A stretch of 64,000 nucleotides of DNA from Mytilus californianus (Eukaryota > Mollusca > Bivalvia > Mytilida > Mytilidae): NCBI RefSeq assembly GCF_021869535.1, contig NW_026262690.1, positions 15,773,001-15,837,000 of the forward strand. Reading direction: 5' to 3'. Positions 47,773-59,487 of this stretch are shown here, piece by piece. Position numbers and translations under genes: made by a program. Numbering within the stretch: the first letter of the stretch is position 1; each line of letters starts with the position of its first letter. Under the pieces are notes generated by a model. That model saw only the letters and a list, made by a program, of their open reading frames with translations, had not been told where the DNA came from and ran no database searches.

Positions 47773-49165
47773 ACTGAATTTTTTGAAAATATATTTCATG
47801 CTTTTTTATGTGCATTCAGAAAAGGTCATGGATGTCAGACAACTTTGCTTAGAATCCTTGAAGATTGGAAAACAGCTTTGGATAAAAATATGTATGTGGC
47901 AGCTATACTTATGGATCTTTCGAAAGCTTTTGACTGTCTACCAGTCGCGTAGCAACCCGTACGCAAAAACGCAGTTGCGTACACATCGGAAATTTGACAA
48001 AAATAAAAATATGGCAAATCTAGTAATAATAAAACTAAAGTAATAGAATTAATTAAAAAGTATTATAAAAAATATGCTAATAATCACTTTGTAACTATAT
48101 TTCGTTCCGGAAACTAGTCTACTTTTTTCATGTACGGAACAAGCATCGTGATTGTGTTGCTGATGCAGACATTAAAATAGCTGAGTCCTCGGGGTGTCAG
48201 AACACAATTGTTACGGCTGCAATGCCTCTTTAACCTGACATTTCTGAAGATTTCAAAATAACTGATAAAATAAAATATGACGTTCTTGGGCAACAAGTCA
48301 TTCTTATGATTATCCTGTGAGATATGTATAGTCATACATACGTCGTCATAACAGATTTTTTTAAACAGTCCAGTCAAACTTAATATAAACTTAAGATTGT
48401 TAATGGTAATTTTCTTACAACGTCTTCGCCGTTTTTTTTTTAATTTAACGATCAACGTGTTTTTACTTTTTTATTCTACGTTCGGTCGTGCAAGACGGGT
48501 GCCTCGTTCAGCATGTTCCTTCGATTTAACTATACATGCCTCGAGATTAAAAGTGCTTATTCTCCATGTTCATTTAAAGTGCTTGTTCTCCTTGCTTGGT
48601 AAAAATAAAATACTCTCGTTTTGTAGATAAATAGAAATCGGAAATACTGAATTTGGTGCTTTTCCTTGTAGATTTCGGGACTTCAAACGTATTTATATAT
48701 AGTTAAAGGTTTCCTAATTATGATATTATAAACAAGGATTTATACTCGGGAAACTTTAATATACAGTACTTAACGTAGACTACCACATGATATTCTTTTA
48801 AGTAAATTATCTGCCTACGGTCTTTCTTCTAAATCAGTGAAATTACTTCAAAATTATCTTACAGATCGTAGGCAACAAATCAAACTTCAGGGAGTACTCA
48901 GCAGTTGGGCTGACATCCAGAAAGGGGTACCCCAAGGCTCAATCCTGGGACCCCTATTATTTAATATTTTTATAAATGACATATTCTATTTTATTGAACA
49001 TCGTACCCTGTATAATTATGCTGATGATAATACTCTGTCATATGCTGACAACAATTTTGAAAATTTATTGTGTACACTTGAAAGAGAAAGTGCTGTTTTA
49101 ATTGACTGGTTTAGATTTAATTGTATGCATACACAAGAATTAGGGACAGCTCAGCGGGGGTAGCG
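47773..49165 (+). mobile_element. LINE reverse transcriptase fragment, split by an insertion
   Basis: First part: FRKGHGCQTTLLRILEDWK then LMDLSKAFDCLP at up to about 47945. Second part from about 48778: LPHDILLSKLSAYGLSS, NYLTDRRQQIKLQGV, GVPQGSILGPLLFNIFINDI and NYADDNTLSYADN. The two parts join at the same residues (DCLP|LPHD), so one RT has been interrupted. The YADD box survives. It resembles RTE/Jockey-type elements. No tail was found. Confidence 0.85.
47950..48779. mobile_element. ~830-bp insertion inside the LINE RT
   Basis: It separates two halves of a conserved RT. Flanks share ctacca (gtctacca left, gactacca right), consistent with a short target duplication. The left end, CAGTCGCGTAGCAACCCGTA, has the look of a hAT-type terminus, but I could not find a matching right terminus. 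No transposase. Confidence 0.55.
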
Positions 49166-50140
49166 TTATCAGTGACCAACAACGGAGCACTTTTGGACTG
49201 ATAAAATTTTACATTGTTGTATATGGAAAAAACATGACAGTTGCTTTAAAATGATTTGTCAACATTTTATTTGTACAATCATAAACTATTGCCATGGCAG
49301 GTGAAAAAGTTATTAGATTTATCTTTATTTTGATGTAAAAAAAATTATTTTATGTTATTTTAAAGTGGTGTCCCTAATGATTTGAAAATTTCCCATGAAA
49401 AGATACGTTTTTCCTACATAACTTAACCAAATTCAATGATGACGAGTGGTAGTAAAAAAATCCTATAAAATTCATTATTGCAGTGACATTATTTCGCCAT
49501 GTCCCAGGTTATTTTTGTATAATTCTTCTTTCTGAAGTTGCAAAAAAAAATATTTTAAGTTTACATTTGATGGTGTCCCTTGAAGTTTGAATATGGTGAT
49601 TATTTCGTTATCAAACATCAGTTCATGTATACGTATATTGTAAAGAACTGAAACCGATATCTATACATACCATATTGGGAAAGACGGAAAATGTTTGATA
49701 TAAGATAGCGTCGAAACTTAAAAAAAAAAAAATAATAATGTTAATAATTTTTCAATTATTGTTTAAAATAAATTCATGATGACGAACATGTTAAATTGAA
49801 TTTTAGTCCTTATTAAAAATTGTTAAACTTTTAAACATTATCCGGATAATTTAAATATATAGATAGAACTTAAACACATTTTGTATGATTAAAAAATTGC
49901 AAATGAATTACAAAGAGCTTATTTGCAGTACACACCTAATGACAAAGGAAAAAATATGAATTTGAAATTCTGTACTAAAAGTTGGATGATGAATTAATTA
50001 AAAATGCAAAGCATAGCATTTGTGTATTGCTATTAAAGTTTTGTAGGGTTCGGGAAAAGTAACATTTAATTGTTTTTCTTTCTTGTAAACACTTATAATG
50101 TATAATACATATTTTATTTATTGGAAGGAAAAAGATATGT
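49166..50140. other. Gene-free AT-rich stretch
   Basis: Phrases such as GTGGTGTCCCTAATG and GATGGTGTCCCTTGAAG recur, but no gene or defined repeat is visible. Confidence 0.4.
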
Positions 50141-50143
50141 TCA

Positions 50144-51144
50144 CATGCCAAGAAATTGCCTCCGTTGAAATTTTGCAAACATCCCATAGAGCAAATTACA
50201 TGGATGATTAATTTTGAACATTTGGTATATGGCTGTGTTTTAAGTGAGACGTACACGCGGGTCATAAATTAATTTATTGAATGAAATCAAATCTTTAACT
50301 ACTAATGGATGCCGTAGGAGGTCGACCGGAATTTTTAGCGAGGATTTCTTGGCATGTAACAGATAGAAAACTCAGGGTAAACATTCATAGAACCGAGACA
50401 AGCGGCAGTGGCAAATATTTCATGTATATTTTGAACACAAAGAGGATTACCCCGGTACCCTTTGCCAAAAATTATCTTCTTTTTCTTCTATTTGCCAACG
50501 GACTTTATGTTATGAATTTTAGTTTCACTTTCCATATTCGGTATTTACTTTAATTTAAGCTCCACGTAGTAAAAATCACGTGATTCAGGAATATAGTATC
50601 TTGGAGTTAGACTATTTCTTTCTTTTCGGGCGGGGACTCCAAGCAATCAACATGCATGTGTAGAACGGCACTGTAGATTTTCTTATTAAATAAAAAAAGT
50701 TGCCGGTCCGGTACATGAATAGATCGGTTAGAAATCAAAGTTTTAGTTTTAATTAGATTAGAGGGTTGAAAATAGAGAGCACAAAAAAAGGGGTGGGGGT
50801 GGGGGTGTTCCACAGGGAATATTTCCTTCTTATGAACTCTACATCTGAAAGGTTTAATTTTTGTTTTATTTAATTGAAAGAGAGAAAAACAAATGTAAGA
50901 CAAATTGTGAATGGTCTTTCTTCCTTTCTCCCATGCCAAGAAATTGCCTCCGTTGAAATTTTGCAAACATCCCATAGAGCAAATTACATGGATGATTAAT
51001 TTTGACCATTTGGTATATGGCTGTGTTTTAAGTGAGACGTACACGCGGGTCATAAATTAATTTATTGAATGAAATCAAATCTTTAACTACTAATGGATGC
51101 CGTAGGAGGTCGACCGGAATTTTTAGCGAGGATTTCTTGGCATG
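50144..51144. repeat. 213-bp direct repeats with inverted 13-bp ends
   Basis: Copies at 50144-50356 and 50932-51144 differ at about one base. Each begins CATGCCAAGAAAT and ends with its inverse complement ATTTCTTGGCATG. Between them lie 575 bp of unique DNA. They are either two copies of a short inverted-repeat element or a segmental duplication. No target duplication was found. Confidence 0.88.
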
Positions 51145-51291
51145 AGTATCGTTTATTGTGTTCTTATCTTAACCATATTAAGGTGTGAGTTTAAACAACA
51201 ACCACCCGTTGTTTTATCATCTGCCAGCTATTCAATTAATGAAAGATGTAGACCGACATTCATGCTGATTTTGAATATCAATTGACAGTAC

Positions 51292-51352
51292 CATGGAAGT
51301 ATTATATTGACAGGAACTCCAACGAAAAATTATATAATATAATACTTCCATG
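51292..51352. repeat. 61-bp hairpin element with candidate target duplication
   Basis: Perfect 17-bp inverted ends, CATGGAAGTATTATATT and its complement, around a 27-base centre. Flanked by acagtac on both sides. The ends resemble the small hairpin at 54068. Confidence 0.8.
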
Positions 51353-51718
51353 ACAGTACTAAAAGTTTAATGTACACGTAACGTATAACTCCGTCAACTT
51401 CTGTACTCAGGGATGTTTATACATGAACATATATAGCCCCGTCTAACATGTCTTGTGTGCATGAGAGATTTAACCAAAATTTTGAATGTTTAAATATTGG
51501 AATGATTCGTTCATTGTTGAAGACCCTACATCAAGATGAAGAACGGGAATAAAAGCCCTGTCCATTGATAATTTTCTATGTTTTCTATGTATTGTGTGCG
51601 ATTTTGTCCCATGTACATTTACGGAGTCCATATCCTTTTATTTTCTATCCAATATGTTAATTGTGCATCTAGAACATTCAAATGTCCGATGATATAAAAA
51701 AAAAAACTTATTCAACAG

Positions 51719-52039
51719 TTAAATTATAATAATAAATTCAAAAACAGTTGGGCACTCTCTTTGACATATCATTTGATATCTGCAACAGGTTTTCTGATTT
51801 TTCAAAAATAAATTACTTTGCCTTTCAATATCAGTGTAATCATTTCTATCAGACCAAACTTTTTCTATGAATGAAGGTAGATGTGGGGTATAAGTAAATG
51901 CAGAAGTCATGAACTTCTGGTAAATGAGATAGCAACCCAACCATGCACATACATAACTTAAGACATCTAGAGAGCAAAATAAAGCCTTCTCCAAAAGACA
52001 GGCTCTTACAGGGCAACTTAGATACTCAACAATAGACAT
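51719..52039 (-). CDS. Hypothetical 106-residue open frame
   Basis: I do not recognise this protein. It starts MSIVEYLSCPVRACLLEK, has eight to ten Cys residues including CCRYQMICQREC, Trp residues, and an amphipathic middle. The composition is less AT-driven than that of chance frames nearby. A possible acceptor (tttataaag) lies just before the ATG, so it could be a last exon. No homologue comes to mind and no partner exon was found. Confidence 0.25.
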   Translation of the reverse strand: MSIVEYLSCPVRACLLEKALFCSLDVLSYVCAWLGCYLIYQKFMTSAFTYTPHLPSFIEKVWSDRNDYTDIERQSNLFLKNQKTCCRYQMICQRECPTVFEFIIII

Positions 52040-52164
52040 GCCTTTATAAAAATGTCAAGATCTAAATCGCCCAGAGTCAATACGTTCAATGTGAATTTAA
52101 AAAAAAAACTATGTGGTGTTTGCTTACATCCTCGTTTTTCAGTCTCTGGTGGATTGTTTTCTAA

Positions 52165-52440
52165 TATTGACAATAATACCACATCTTCTTATTTTTCTTA
52201 AGGTCTGTTATAAACACAAACATTCTCCAAATAACGAAAACAAATAAGATATGACATACGACAACAACTTACGAGGTCCCCAAATTTGGACAGGTACCAG
52301 TACATGTATATGGAAATGTGTTCGAGTTAAACTTACTTTTGTAGGTCTCAACCCTCCCCCTTATGAATCTCAGTATAGATTAACAGAACGTGCATAAAAG
52401 AAAATACAAAACAGACAAGTTCTAGAAAAGAACTTAACTC
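52165..52440 (+). repeat. Mussel repeat fragments
   Basis: ACCACATCTTCTTATTTTTC matches the usual 3' tip of the abundant mussel family. It is followed at about 52345 by GGTCTCAACCCTCCCCCTTATG, a phrase also present near 57110. These are broken dispersed repeats and not a gene. Confidence 0.55.
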
Positions 52441-54050
52441 TGGTTTGTTTAAGTTTATGCCACACATCTTGTTTTTGGTACCGAATTTTGCTATCCTATG
52501 CCTTTTTTCTCCCAGTAAATCGTCTAAGTTCCAATTCTATATAAAAATGACCATCCCACATGAGTGCATATTAAATATTTTTGAAAATCTATTTTGCCTT
52601 TCTGCTTACCGGGCTATGTGATTACAAAATTGTTTTGGATAGACATGTTTTTGTTTATGTCTAAAATTCAAAGAACCCTCATTCAATGGCTGTATAAAAA
52701 GTTGTATATAGCAGACCTATAATGCTTTTTCATGAACTTATTTATTTTGCAGGTAAATATATATGAAAACATTTGTTATCTTCATCAATATGAATTGCTT
52801 TTTAAACTTGCTTGAGGAAGACGGAAAACGATCCCGAATAAACATGTGAAGATGAAGCTCTATTATAGTTTATTGAAAAATTTAGATTCACACCGCATAT
52901 GTTTTCGAGATTTATGAGTTTCATATGAAATTGTATTGTGTCTTGTCTTTGCATATTACTCCCATCTTTTCTTTTCAATATGGGTTTATGTTAAGAATAA
53001 ACATCAGTATCTAAAGGTAATACAGATACAGCGTTTTTTTTCTTTTAAATGATTTCTCATTTTTTCATACCGGGGCATTTTATAACATAACTTTTTATAA
53101 CATGTATAACTGGGTTTTACTCATTGTTAAATGACGTACAGTGTCATATAGTTGTTAACATCTTCGTATTTTGTTCTTTCAATTGACGGAAAGTTTTCAT
53201 CATACCACATCTTTTTATTTATAAGCCAATATATCCATTTGTTGAATTAGGATGATACATTTCAAATGTAGGCCATAAAAGCACCGGACACGAAGATGGT
53301 ACCAGAAAAAAGTCAGGTTAGAGATAGTTTGTCTCTGATTTACAATGTGAAAAACTTATTTCATAGTAATATTTTGTGTTTTCTTGAACATTAATAACTA
53401 TAAGTATAAACAACTTTGTAAACAAAATTAATTCACGGTAAAAGAATTCATAATGATCTAGTGATTATTTAGAAAATAGGCTGCGAAAAAAATTGTTATT
53501 ACTTGACTGGCTTTATGGTACCAAGAAATATATCCTTTGCATGAATAAAATTTGATAAGTTTACATTTATCAATTCTAAGCAACAATATCCCAAGCTGTA
53601 TAATGAATTTTTGTGATAAAAAGAAAGTCCTTCAATAATTTAAGTTTCTCTAATATATTCAAACGATAGTAATCAGTTTTACTATTTAATTGTGAATTTT
53701 TGTCCTTTCAATTGTGTGACGGTCAGGCGTGGGACTTTGTGCCATTTACTTGCAACTCAAGACTGAAAAATTACCTTTACTTATGACCTCATAACATTGT
53801 AAAGTCAATCGTTTACGGTTACAGGGGCGTATAAAACAGGTAATAAATACCCTTTTTCAGATTTTTTTTTACTATAATCAAGAAAGACAAAGAACATTCT
53901 CTTGAAAGAAAGATTTGTAATTATGCCAAATGAAAATTAAACTATGAACTTTTTTTGACATAGTTGATCGTGAATTCTTTCTACTACAGCCCAAGTACAA
54001 TGTAGCAATATTGCATATTTAAATATAATTTTTCTTTCCCTTTAAAACCA
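52441..54050. other. Gene-free stretch
   Basis: No coding signal. A short CATACCACATCTTTTTATTT at about 53200 is another tip of the mussel family. Nothing else was recognised. Confidence 0.4.
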
Positions 54051-54150
54051 AGTGTCTTGCTGATAGCATGGAAGTTTTAATAATTACTTCCATGCTGATA
54101 GCAAGGATTTAAAACTATACAAATCCTTGCTGATAGCAAGGACACATTAT
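54051..54150. repeat. Cluster of nested mini-hairpins around TGCTGATAGCA
   Basis: TGCTGATAGCA occurs three times, at about 54058, 54094 and 54129. Between the copies lie two small hairpins: TGGAAGT…ACTTCCA and AAGGATTT…AAATCCTT. The repeated phrase is itself a short palindrome (TTGCT GAT AGCAA). The cluster touches the truncated 3' end of the Penelope element. Confidence 0.85.
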
Positions 54151-55010
54151 GCCGTGCCCAGGTGATCTGAAATGACGACTTACGGGGAGGTCGGGCTTGC
54201 AGGTGTAGTCACTTCGATGGCCATTCATGCGTTTGTTGAATGGCTGTTCTGTCTCGCCAACGTATTGCATGCCACATCGACACTGAAGAAGGTATACAAC
54301 ATTCTGGGTTTTGCAAGTTACATTGCAAAATATAGTGTACACAGACCCAGTGGAGTGGCAAGTAAATGTTTGAGTATTCAGTATTTGTTGGCAAGTCAGA
54401 CATCATCTGTTACCACACGACATGCACCATCCTGCAGTTGAACCGCTTTTATTAGAGGAGACGCCAGCTCTCACAAACAAGTCTTTCAGACTTGCTGGTC
54501 TCCGAAAAGCTAAGACAGGAGGTTTGGGAAAGATCTTGGATAATTTTGGATGCTTGGCAATAATTTGCCAATTGGCATTGATCAAACGTGAAAAGTTAGT
54601 AAAGGCGGGATTGTATGTTAAAAAGGTTTACAGTAGAGGTCTTTTGATATGACACCGTCCTTTATAGATGTAGTTGTATCTAAGAAAGATATTTTAGAGT
54701 CGGAAATTTCATATGTAAATTTAATTGACTGGTGGGCGTTGTTTGCATGTCTGATAAAATCATCCAATTTTTGTTGGGATTCAATCCATTTCATGTCAAC
54801 ATCATCGATGAAACGGAACCAAGATAGAGGTTTGAATAAAGATGTTGAAATGATTTGTTTCTCTAATTTGCCCATGAAAATATTGGCGTAAGACGGTGCC
54901 GTTTTCGTCCCCATCGATGTCCCGTTTATCTGAAGATAATGTTTACCATTAAAGGTGAAATTGTTGGATTCATTTACATGGTTCTTTGAAAGAAGTTGTT
55001 CCATTTCCTA
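54140..55010 (-). mobile_element. Penelope element: RT plus GIY-YIG endonuclease, decayed
   Basis: On the minus strand: RT C-terminal half with [20 protein letters not shown], then [30 protein letters not shown]. After frameshifts it continues with PVLAFRRPASLKDLFVRA and GSTAGWCMSCGN. The GIY-YIG domain follows with QNVVYLLQCRCGMQYVGET, NKRMNGHRSDY and LPVSRHFRSPGH. This domain order is diagnostic of classical Penelope-like retroelements. The RT Asp pair is kept (IDDV). Both ends are missing, and several stops and shifts are present. Confidence 0.9.
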
Positions 55011-55439
55011 TAAATTTGTGCTATATTAAGTAAGTAAAAAGACTCAATTAAGAACATTTTATTTTTAGCACTATTAAAAGATTACTCAATTGCGGGATTG
55101 TTACTCATATAGGGAATAGTTCCCCATTTGATGTATTGTCCCCAACCTGTTCAACGCTAAACAAATGGAAATTTTAAAGACAATTCACTGACAGTTTTCC
55201 CCCTTGTACTCATAATGTTACAATTCTGTTCTTTAAATAATAGATAGGGAATTACTGCATGCAGACGAGTGCTAGCAATATTTTCTCTAAAACAAGTTTT
55301 TAAATAAAGATATTAGATTAAAACAAGTACAAATATAGACCGATTCAAGTACACCTTCTAGGGTGCGCTCGACTTTCGTAATTGGCACGAGGTTTTTTGG
55401 ATGCTAAAGGTTGATTACGACTTTTTGTTTCCAAAGATG

Positions 55440-55870
55440 CTAGCACAACATGTACTATCAAGATAGTAATCTATGTTTCAAATGTTATAACGAATATATA
55501 TGTAATAAAGTCTGTGGATTTTCTATCAAAATCTTGGCTTGTGTTGGAAACAAAGTGATAGTTGTTCAAAGGGGCGTCCCGCAAGATTCAGTACTCGGAT
55601 CTAGTTTGTTCCTCTTTTACATAAATAACATAGCAGAAGGTATTCGCCAAGCGTTACAATAGACTTAATAGCTTTGTGCCGACAATAAAATAGTATACCT
55701 GACCATATTATCAGGCACAGAGAGTGACCACTTACAGGCGGACATCGATAAACTGCCAATAAGCTGGAAAACAAAGTTGAAAGTGGCCTTTCATGCCGAT
55801 AAATGCAATGTGCTAATAATATTGAGAAAACGCAAACCTATTGTGAGAGAGTACAAACTTGGATCAAGAT
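55440..55870 (+). mobile_element. LINE reverse transcriptase fragment
   Basis: KVIVVQRGVPQDSVLGSSLF, FYINNIAEGIRQALQ, then a shifted LQADIDKLPISWKTKLKV and FHADKCNVLIILRKRKPI. This is the palm and following region of a Jockey/RTE-type RT, with the ADD box altered (CADNK). Short and decayed. Confidence 0.8.
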
Positions 55871-56810
55871 GAGTACTCTTGAGTTCCTTTGATGAAGTCT
55901 GGTCCTTCTGAGTGTTGGTTGTTTCATTGAATGAAGTTTGGCCATTGTCATGGTCAGTTTGTTTCGGGTTGTTCAGCAAGACTGAATTATTTCTTCTTGT
56001 GATGTCCTGACTTAATTTGACACCTTCAGTGCTCTTTGTTTTGCACATTGAGAGTATTACCGGCTTTTATGTTACTCTTTATTGCACCGTGACTTGCAAA
56101 CGGAGGTATTCGTGCCACATGTTAGCCTGTCGGATGTAATGTTTTATCCTCTATACAGTTCATTTTCATTACAATTCTTTTTTATTATATGTATGTTTGG
56201 ATCGATCTTTAACTTTGGATTTTGTTACAACAACACAGCTAAAGTGAAAATAGTGGTCATTATATTTTTAATCCTATTGTATCTTTGTCTGCTTCACCAT
56301 TATATACAGGGCAGAACTTTTCCTGTACATGTTCATTATCGGAGTTAGAATTTACTTAATGATATTGTGAATATCCGGTTGTGCAAGTTTGATTATCATC
56401 AGGACTTTATGGTTGATTTGCTTGCTTTGATAGTCTAGATTTTCTTCTTTTTGAAGATTTAGAACTTTGAACACAAAAAATTCGGTTTAAAATTGACAGA
56501 TGGCAAAAGATTCAGAGAAAAAATCGTATTTGTCTTTTATTTAATTCCGGTGATATTAGCGACGAGTTTTAGAATGTTCGGCAATAGACGAAAGTAGACA
56601 AACGCTCTGATACATCATTTTGTAAACAGACCAAATGTTTTAAAATTTCAAGATCTTATGAATAGCAACTAAGCAAATTGTGCAAATTTATACGAATAAC
56701 TGTATGTCTCTACTTTACATTTGTATTTAAATTTTATATTATGTATGTTAATTTATTTGTATATGTCTCTATACCATTGTACTTTGTTTTGCGAGAATAA
56801 AGATATACAT
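55871..56810. other. Gene-free stretch
   Basis: Opposing open frames at 55791-56048 (minus) and 56082-56348 (plus, hydrophobic) have no recognised domain. They may be the remainder of decayed elements. Confidence 0.35.
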
Positions 56811-56814
56811 AAAA

Positions 56815-57300
56815 TTGAGAATGGAAATGGGGAATGTTTCAAAGAGACAACAACCCGACCATAGAACAGACAACAGCAGAAGGTCACCAACAGGTCTTCA
56901 ATGCAGCGAGAAATTCCCGCACCCGGAGGCGTCCTTCAGCTGGCCCCTAAACAAATATATATACTAGTTCAGTGATAATGAACGCCATACTAAACTCCAA
57001 ATTGTACACAAGAAACTAAAATTAAAAATAATACAAGACTAACAAAGGCTAGAGGCTCCTGACTTGGGACAGGCGCAAAAATGCGGCGGGGTTAAACATG
57101 TTTATGAGATCTCAACCCTCCCCCTATACCTCTAGCCAATGTAGAAAAGTAAACGCATAACAATACGCACATTAAAATTCAGTTCAAGAGAAGTTCGAGT
57201 CTGATGTCAAAAGATGTAACCAAAGAAAATAAACAAAATGACAATAATACATAAATAACAACAGACTACTAGCAGTTAACTGACATGCCAGCTCAAGACT
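56815..57300 (-). repeat. Dispersed mussel repeat
   Basis: Contains GGGAATGTTTCAAAGAGACA, AGGTCTTCAATGCAGCGAGA, CACCCGGAGGCGTCCTTCAG and GGCTCCTGACTTGGGACAGG, phrases I recognise as common in mussel genomic DNA. Strand is inferred from its resemblance to the 3' UTR of the Penelope-like family. Confidence 0.7.
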
Positions 57301-57439
57301 TATGTATATATATGCTGTTGGTTTCTAACATAGCTACTACTGTTTATATCACTTGTGTTACTTTAGAGTTCATTTTATTGATGACTTTTTCATTTTGTGA
57401 CAAATATATTCTATTTGTGGAGGAATTATCTCCATAAAA

Positions 57440-57605
57440 ATATCTGCCTTAATTTCATTTCTACACAAGTCAGAAATATGACGATTGTTTTCCATTCGTT
57501 TGATGTGGTTGAGCTTTTGATTTTGCCATTTGATAAGGGACTTTTCGTTTTGAATTTTTTTTTTCGGTATTTTTGTTATTTTACTTTTAACCACCAGTGC
57601 AGATG
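57440..57605 (+). repeat. Dispersed mussel repeat, copy 1
   Basis: AAGTCAGAAATATGACGATT to TTGATTTTGCCATTTGATAA and GGGACTTTTCGTTTTGAATT. A second copy lies at 60290-60470. The 121-residue minus-strand frame here is a by-product. Confidence 0.7.
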
Positions 57606-59160
57606 TCTGAGAGTGGTTTTGATTTATTGTAAATTTATGGTATGCATAAGTATCATCGTTTAAATGTGAGATAGAAACTCTTATCTTTATCTCTGTTCCT
57701 TGGCCTTTTTTTTCATCTTTTAGTATCTCTTTCAAAACGTTAAATTGTTCAAGGAATTACCCCTTTAATATATTAAATGGTTTTGTTTAAAGATCATGTA
57801 AGATGAGGTATTGAATAGAATTCATAGATTATTCTTTGGTTTCATTTTATATCTGATTACCGGAGAGTTTCTTGTTGATTATCATGTTAACATTTAGTCG
57901 ATAGTCTTTATAAAGTCTAAATGACTTGGCGAGGGATCATATTTCAAATTTGTTTTTGATCTGAGGCTGAACACAGTGATAAAGACTGACTTTGACCTTT
58001 CTCATTACCAGCAGGACTATTGTCTGTTATTGTATTACAGATTTATAATTCTCTCTTGAGTTAAATAAGTTTTATGAAAAGATTAAGTGTGGGACAACCA
58101 CGCTTAACTCGTATTTGTATTTATATTTTACAAAAAGATGACGTTATTTAGATATATTAACACTGGTATTGCGTTGCACTACCATACTTTCAAAGACGTA
58201 ACTACAGATTTGTGTGTTCTTATTTCATGTGACAAGCACATAATCAAATATTTATGGAAAAAAACAATAGTAAGTGTGAAAGGGTCATTTATATATTGAA
58301 ATTAATTATTTGCAATGTACATAAATTTTATTATTTGTTATTTTCCATGTCCAGATAACTTGTAGTTTAAAACATATGTAGTATTGATTTATTACGAAAG
58401 TATGGACATACACAGTAGATTAATACAGGTGATCAATACTTTATATACATATTTTTATTATTGTGATGTCATATCGACTGTTTAATTGTGATGTAAGTCT
58501 TGTGATGTCATTTCGTATATCTGTGTGATGTAGATCTGGTACAGGAGTTTCATTGGACGATTATGTCACAAGGGATTAATTCTATTTTCTGATTGGTGAG
58601 ATTTGACCGAGGGAAATTACAAAATTTTGATATTGTCTGAGAGAAAGCACTGGATCATTTTGTCTTGTGTAACTTTCGGAAATTTATTATATTTCTGTGA
58701 TTATTTATTAGGAAATGTTCCTGTTGTCTTTAAGAATAAAGGTATTTATATTTGTGTTAATAAATACACTTGATGTTCAAAAAGACTATAAAATTATACA
58801 ATCAGATGTCCTGTACCATAGTCATGAAGTTGTTAATAACATTACTTCATTTTAATATTTGTATCTCATAATTAGTATAATGTATTGAGTGATTAAATGT
58901 TAAATAGCAAACTGTATGAAGTTTCCATACTCAATAATTGACAGTTGTATAAAGTCACCCTTTTTGTGTTACTTTTAAAATTTATAGTAACTGGTATCAT
59001 ATTTGTTTTGAATATAAAATAGCTATACATCTAAGACATAGTGTGTATTATTTTATTGTCTTATTACAAAGGGTAGTGAGAATTTGTTCAATTATATATT
59101 TTTCAGATTTCAATGTTGACAGTTGAATTATTGTTACCTGTACGTGTGGTATTATAACCT
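57606..59160. other. Gene-free AT-rich stretch
   Basis: Nothing recognised. Repeated mentions of TGTGATGTCAT around 58460-58530 are the only local pattern. Confidence 0.4.
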
Positions 59161-59162
59161 AA

Positions 59163-59487
59163 TGCTGCGTTCACACGTAATTCGAATTCGATTCGCATTA
59201 ACTAATTCGAATTAGTTTAATTCGCATTCGAAACGTTTGACGTCCTTGGAAACGTAAATTCTTATTCAAATTGCAATGCGCGTCAAATTCGCTTTACTGT
59301 CCTAACGACGTTAACTTTTAATTCGTATTAACAAAAAAACGCATTTCTAATGCGAATTAGATAATGCGATTTAGCCAATTCGAATCAATTCGAATTAAAA
59401 AAGAGGAATGTGTGAACGCGATTAGCGAATTCGATTCGCATTCGATTCGAATTCAATTCGAATTAAATGTACGTGTGAACGAGGCAT
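59163..59487. mobile_element. MITE-like element rich in AATTCG
   Basis: Ends TGCTGCGTTCACACGTA and TACGTGTGAACGAGGCA are 17-bp inverted repeats with two mismatches. The interior is made almost wholly of ATTCGAATTCGATTCGCATT-like words, giving many EcoRI-type GAATTC and TTCGAA palindromes and far more CpG than the surroundings. No coding frame. Confidence 0.82.

Noticed and set aside
56082-56348. 88-residue hydrophobic plus-strand frame
   Set aside because: Low-complexity hydrophobic chance frame next to decayed RT sequence. No family signal.
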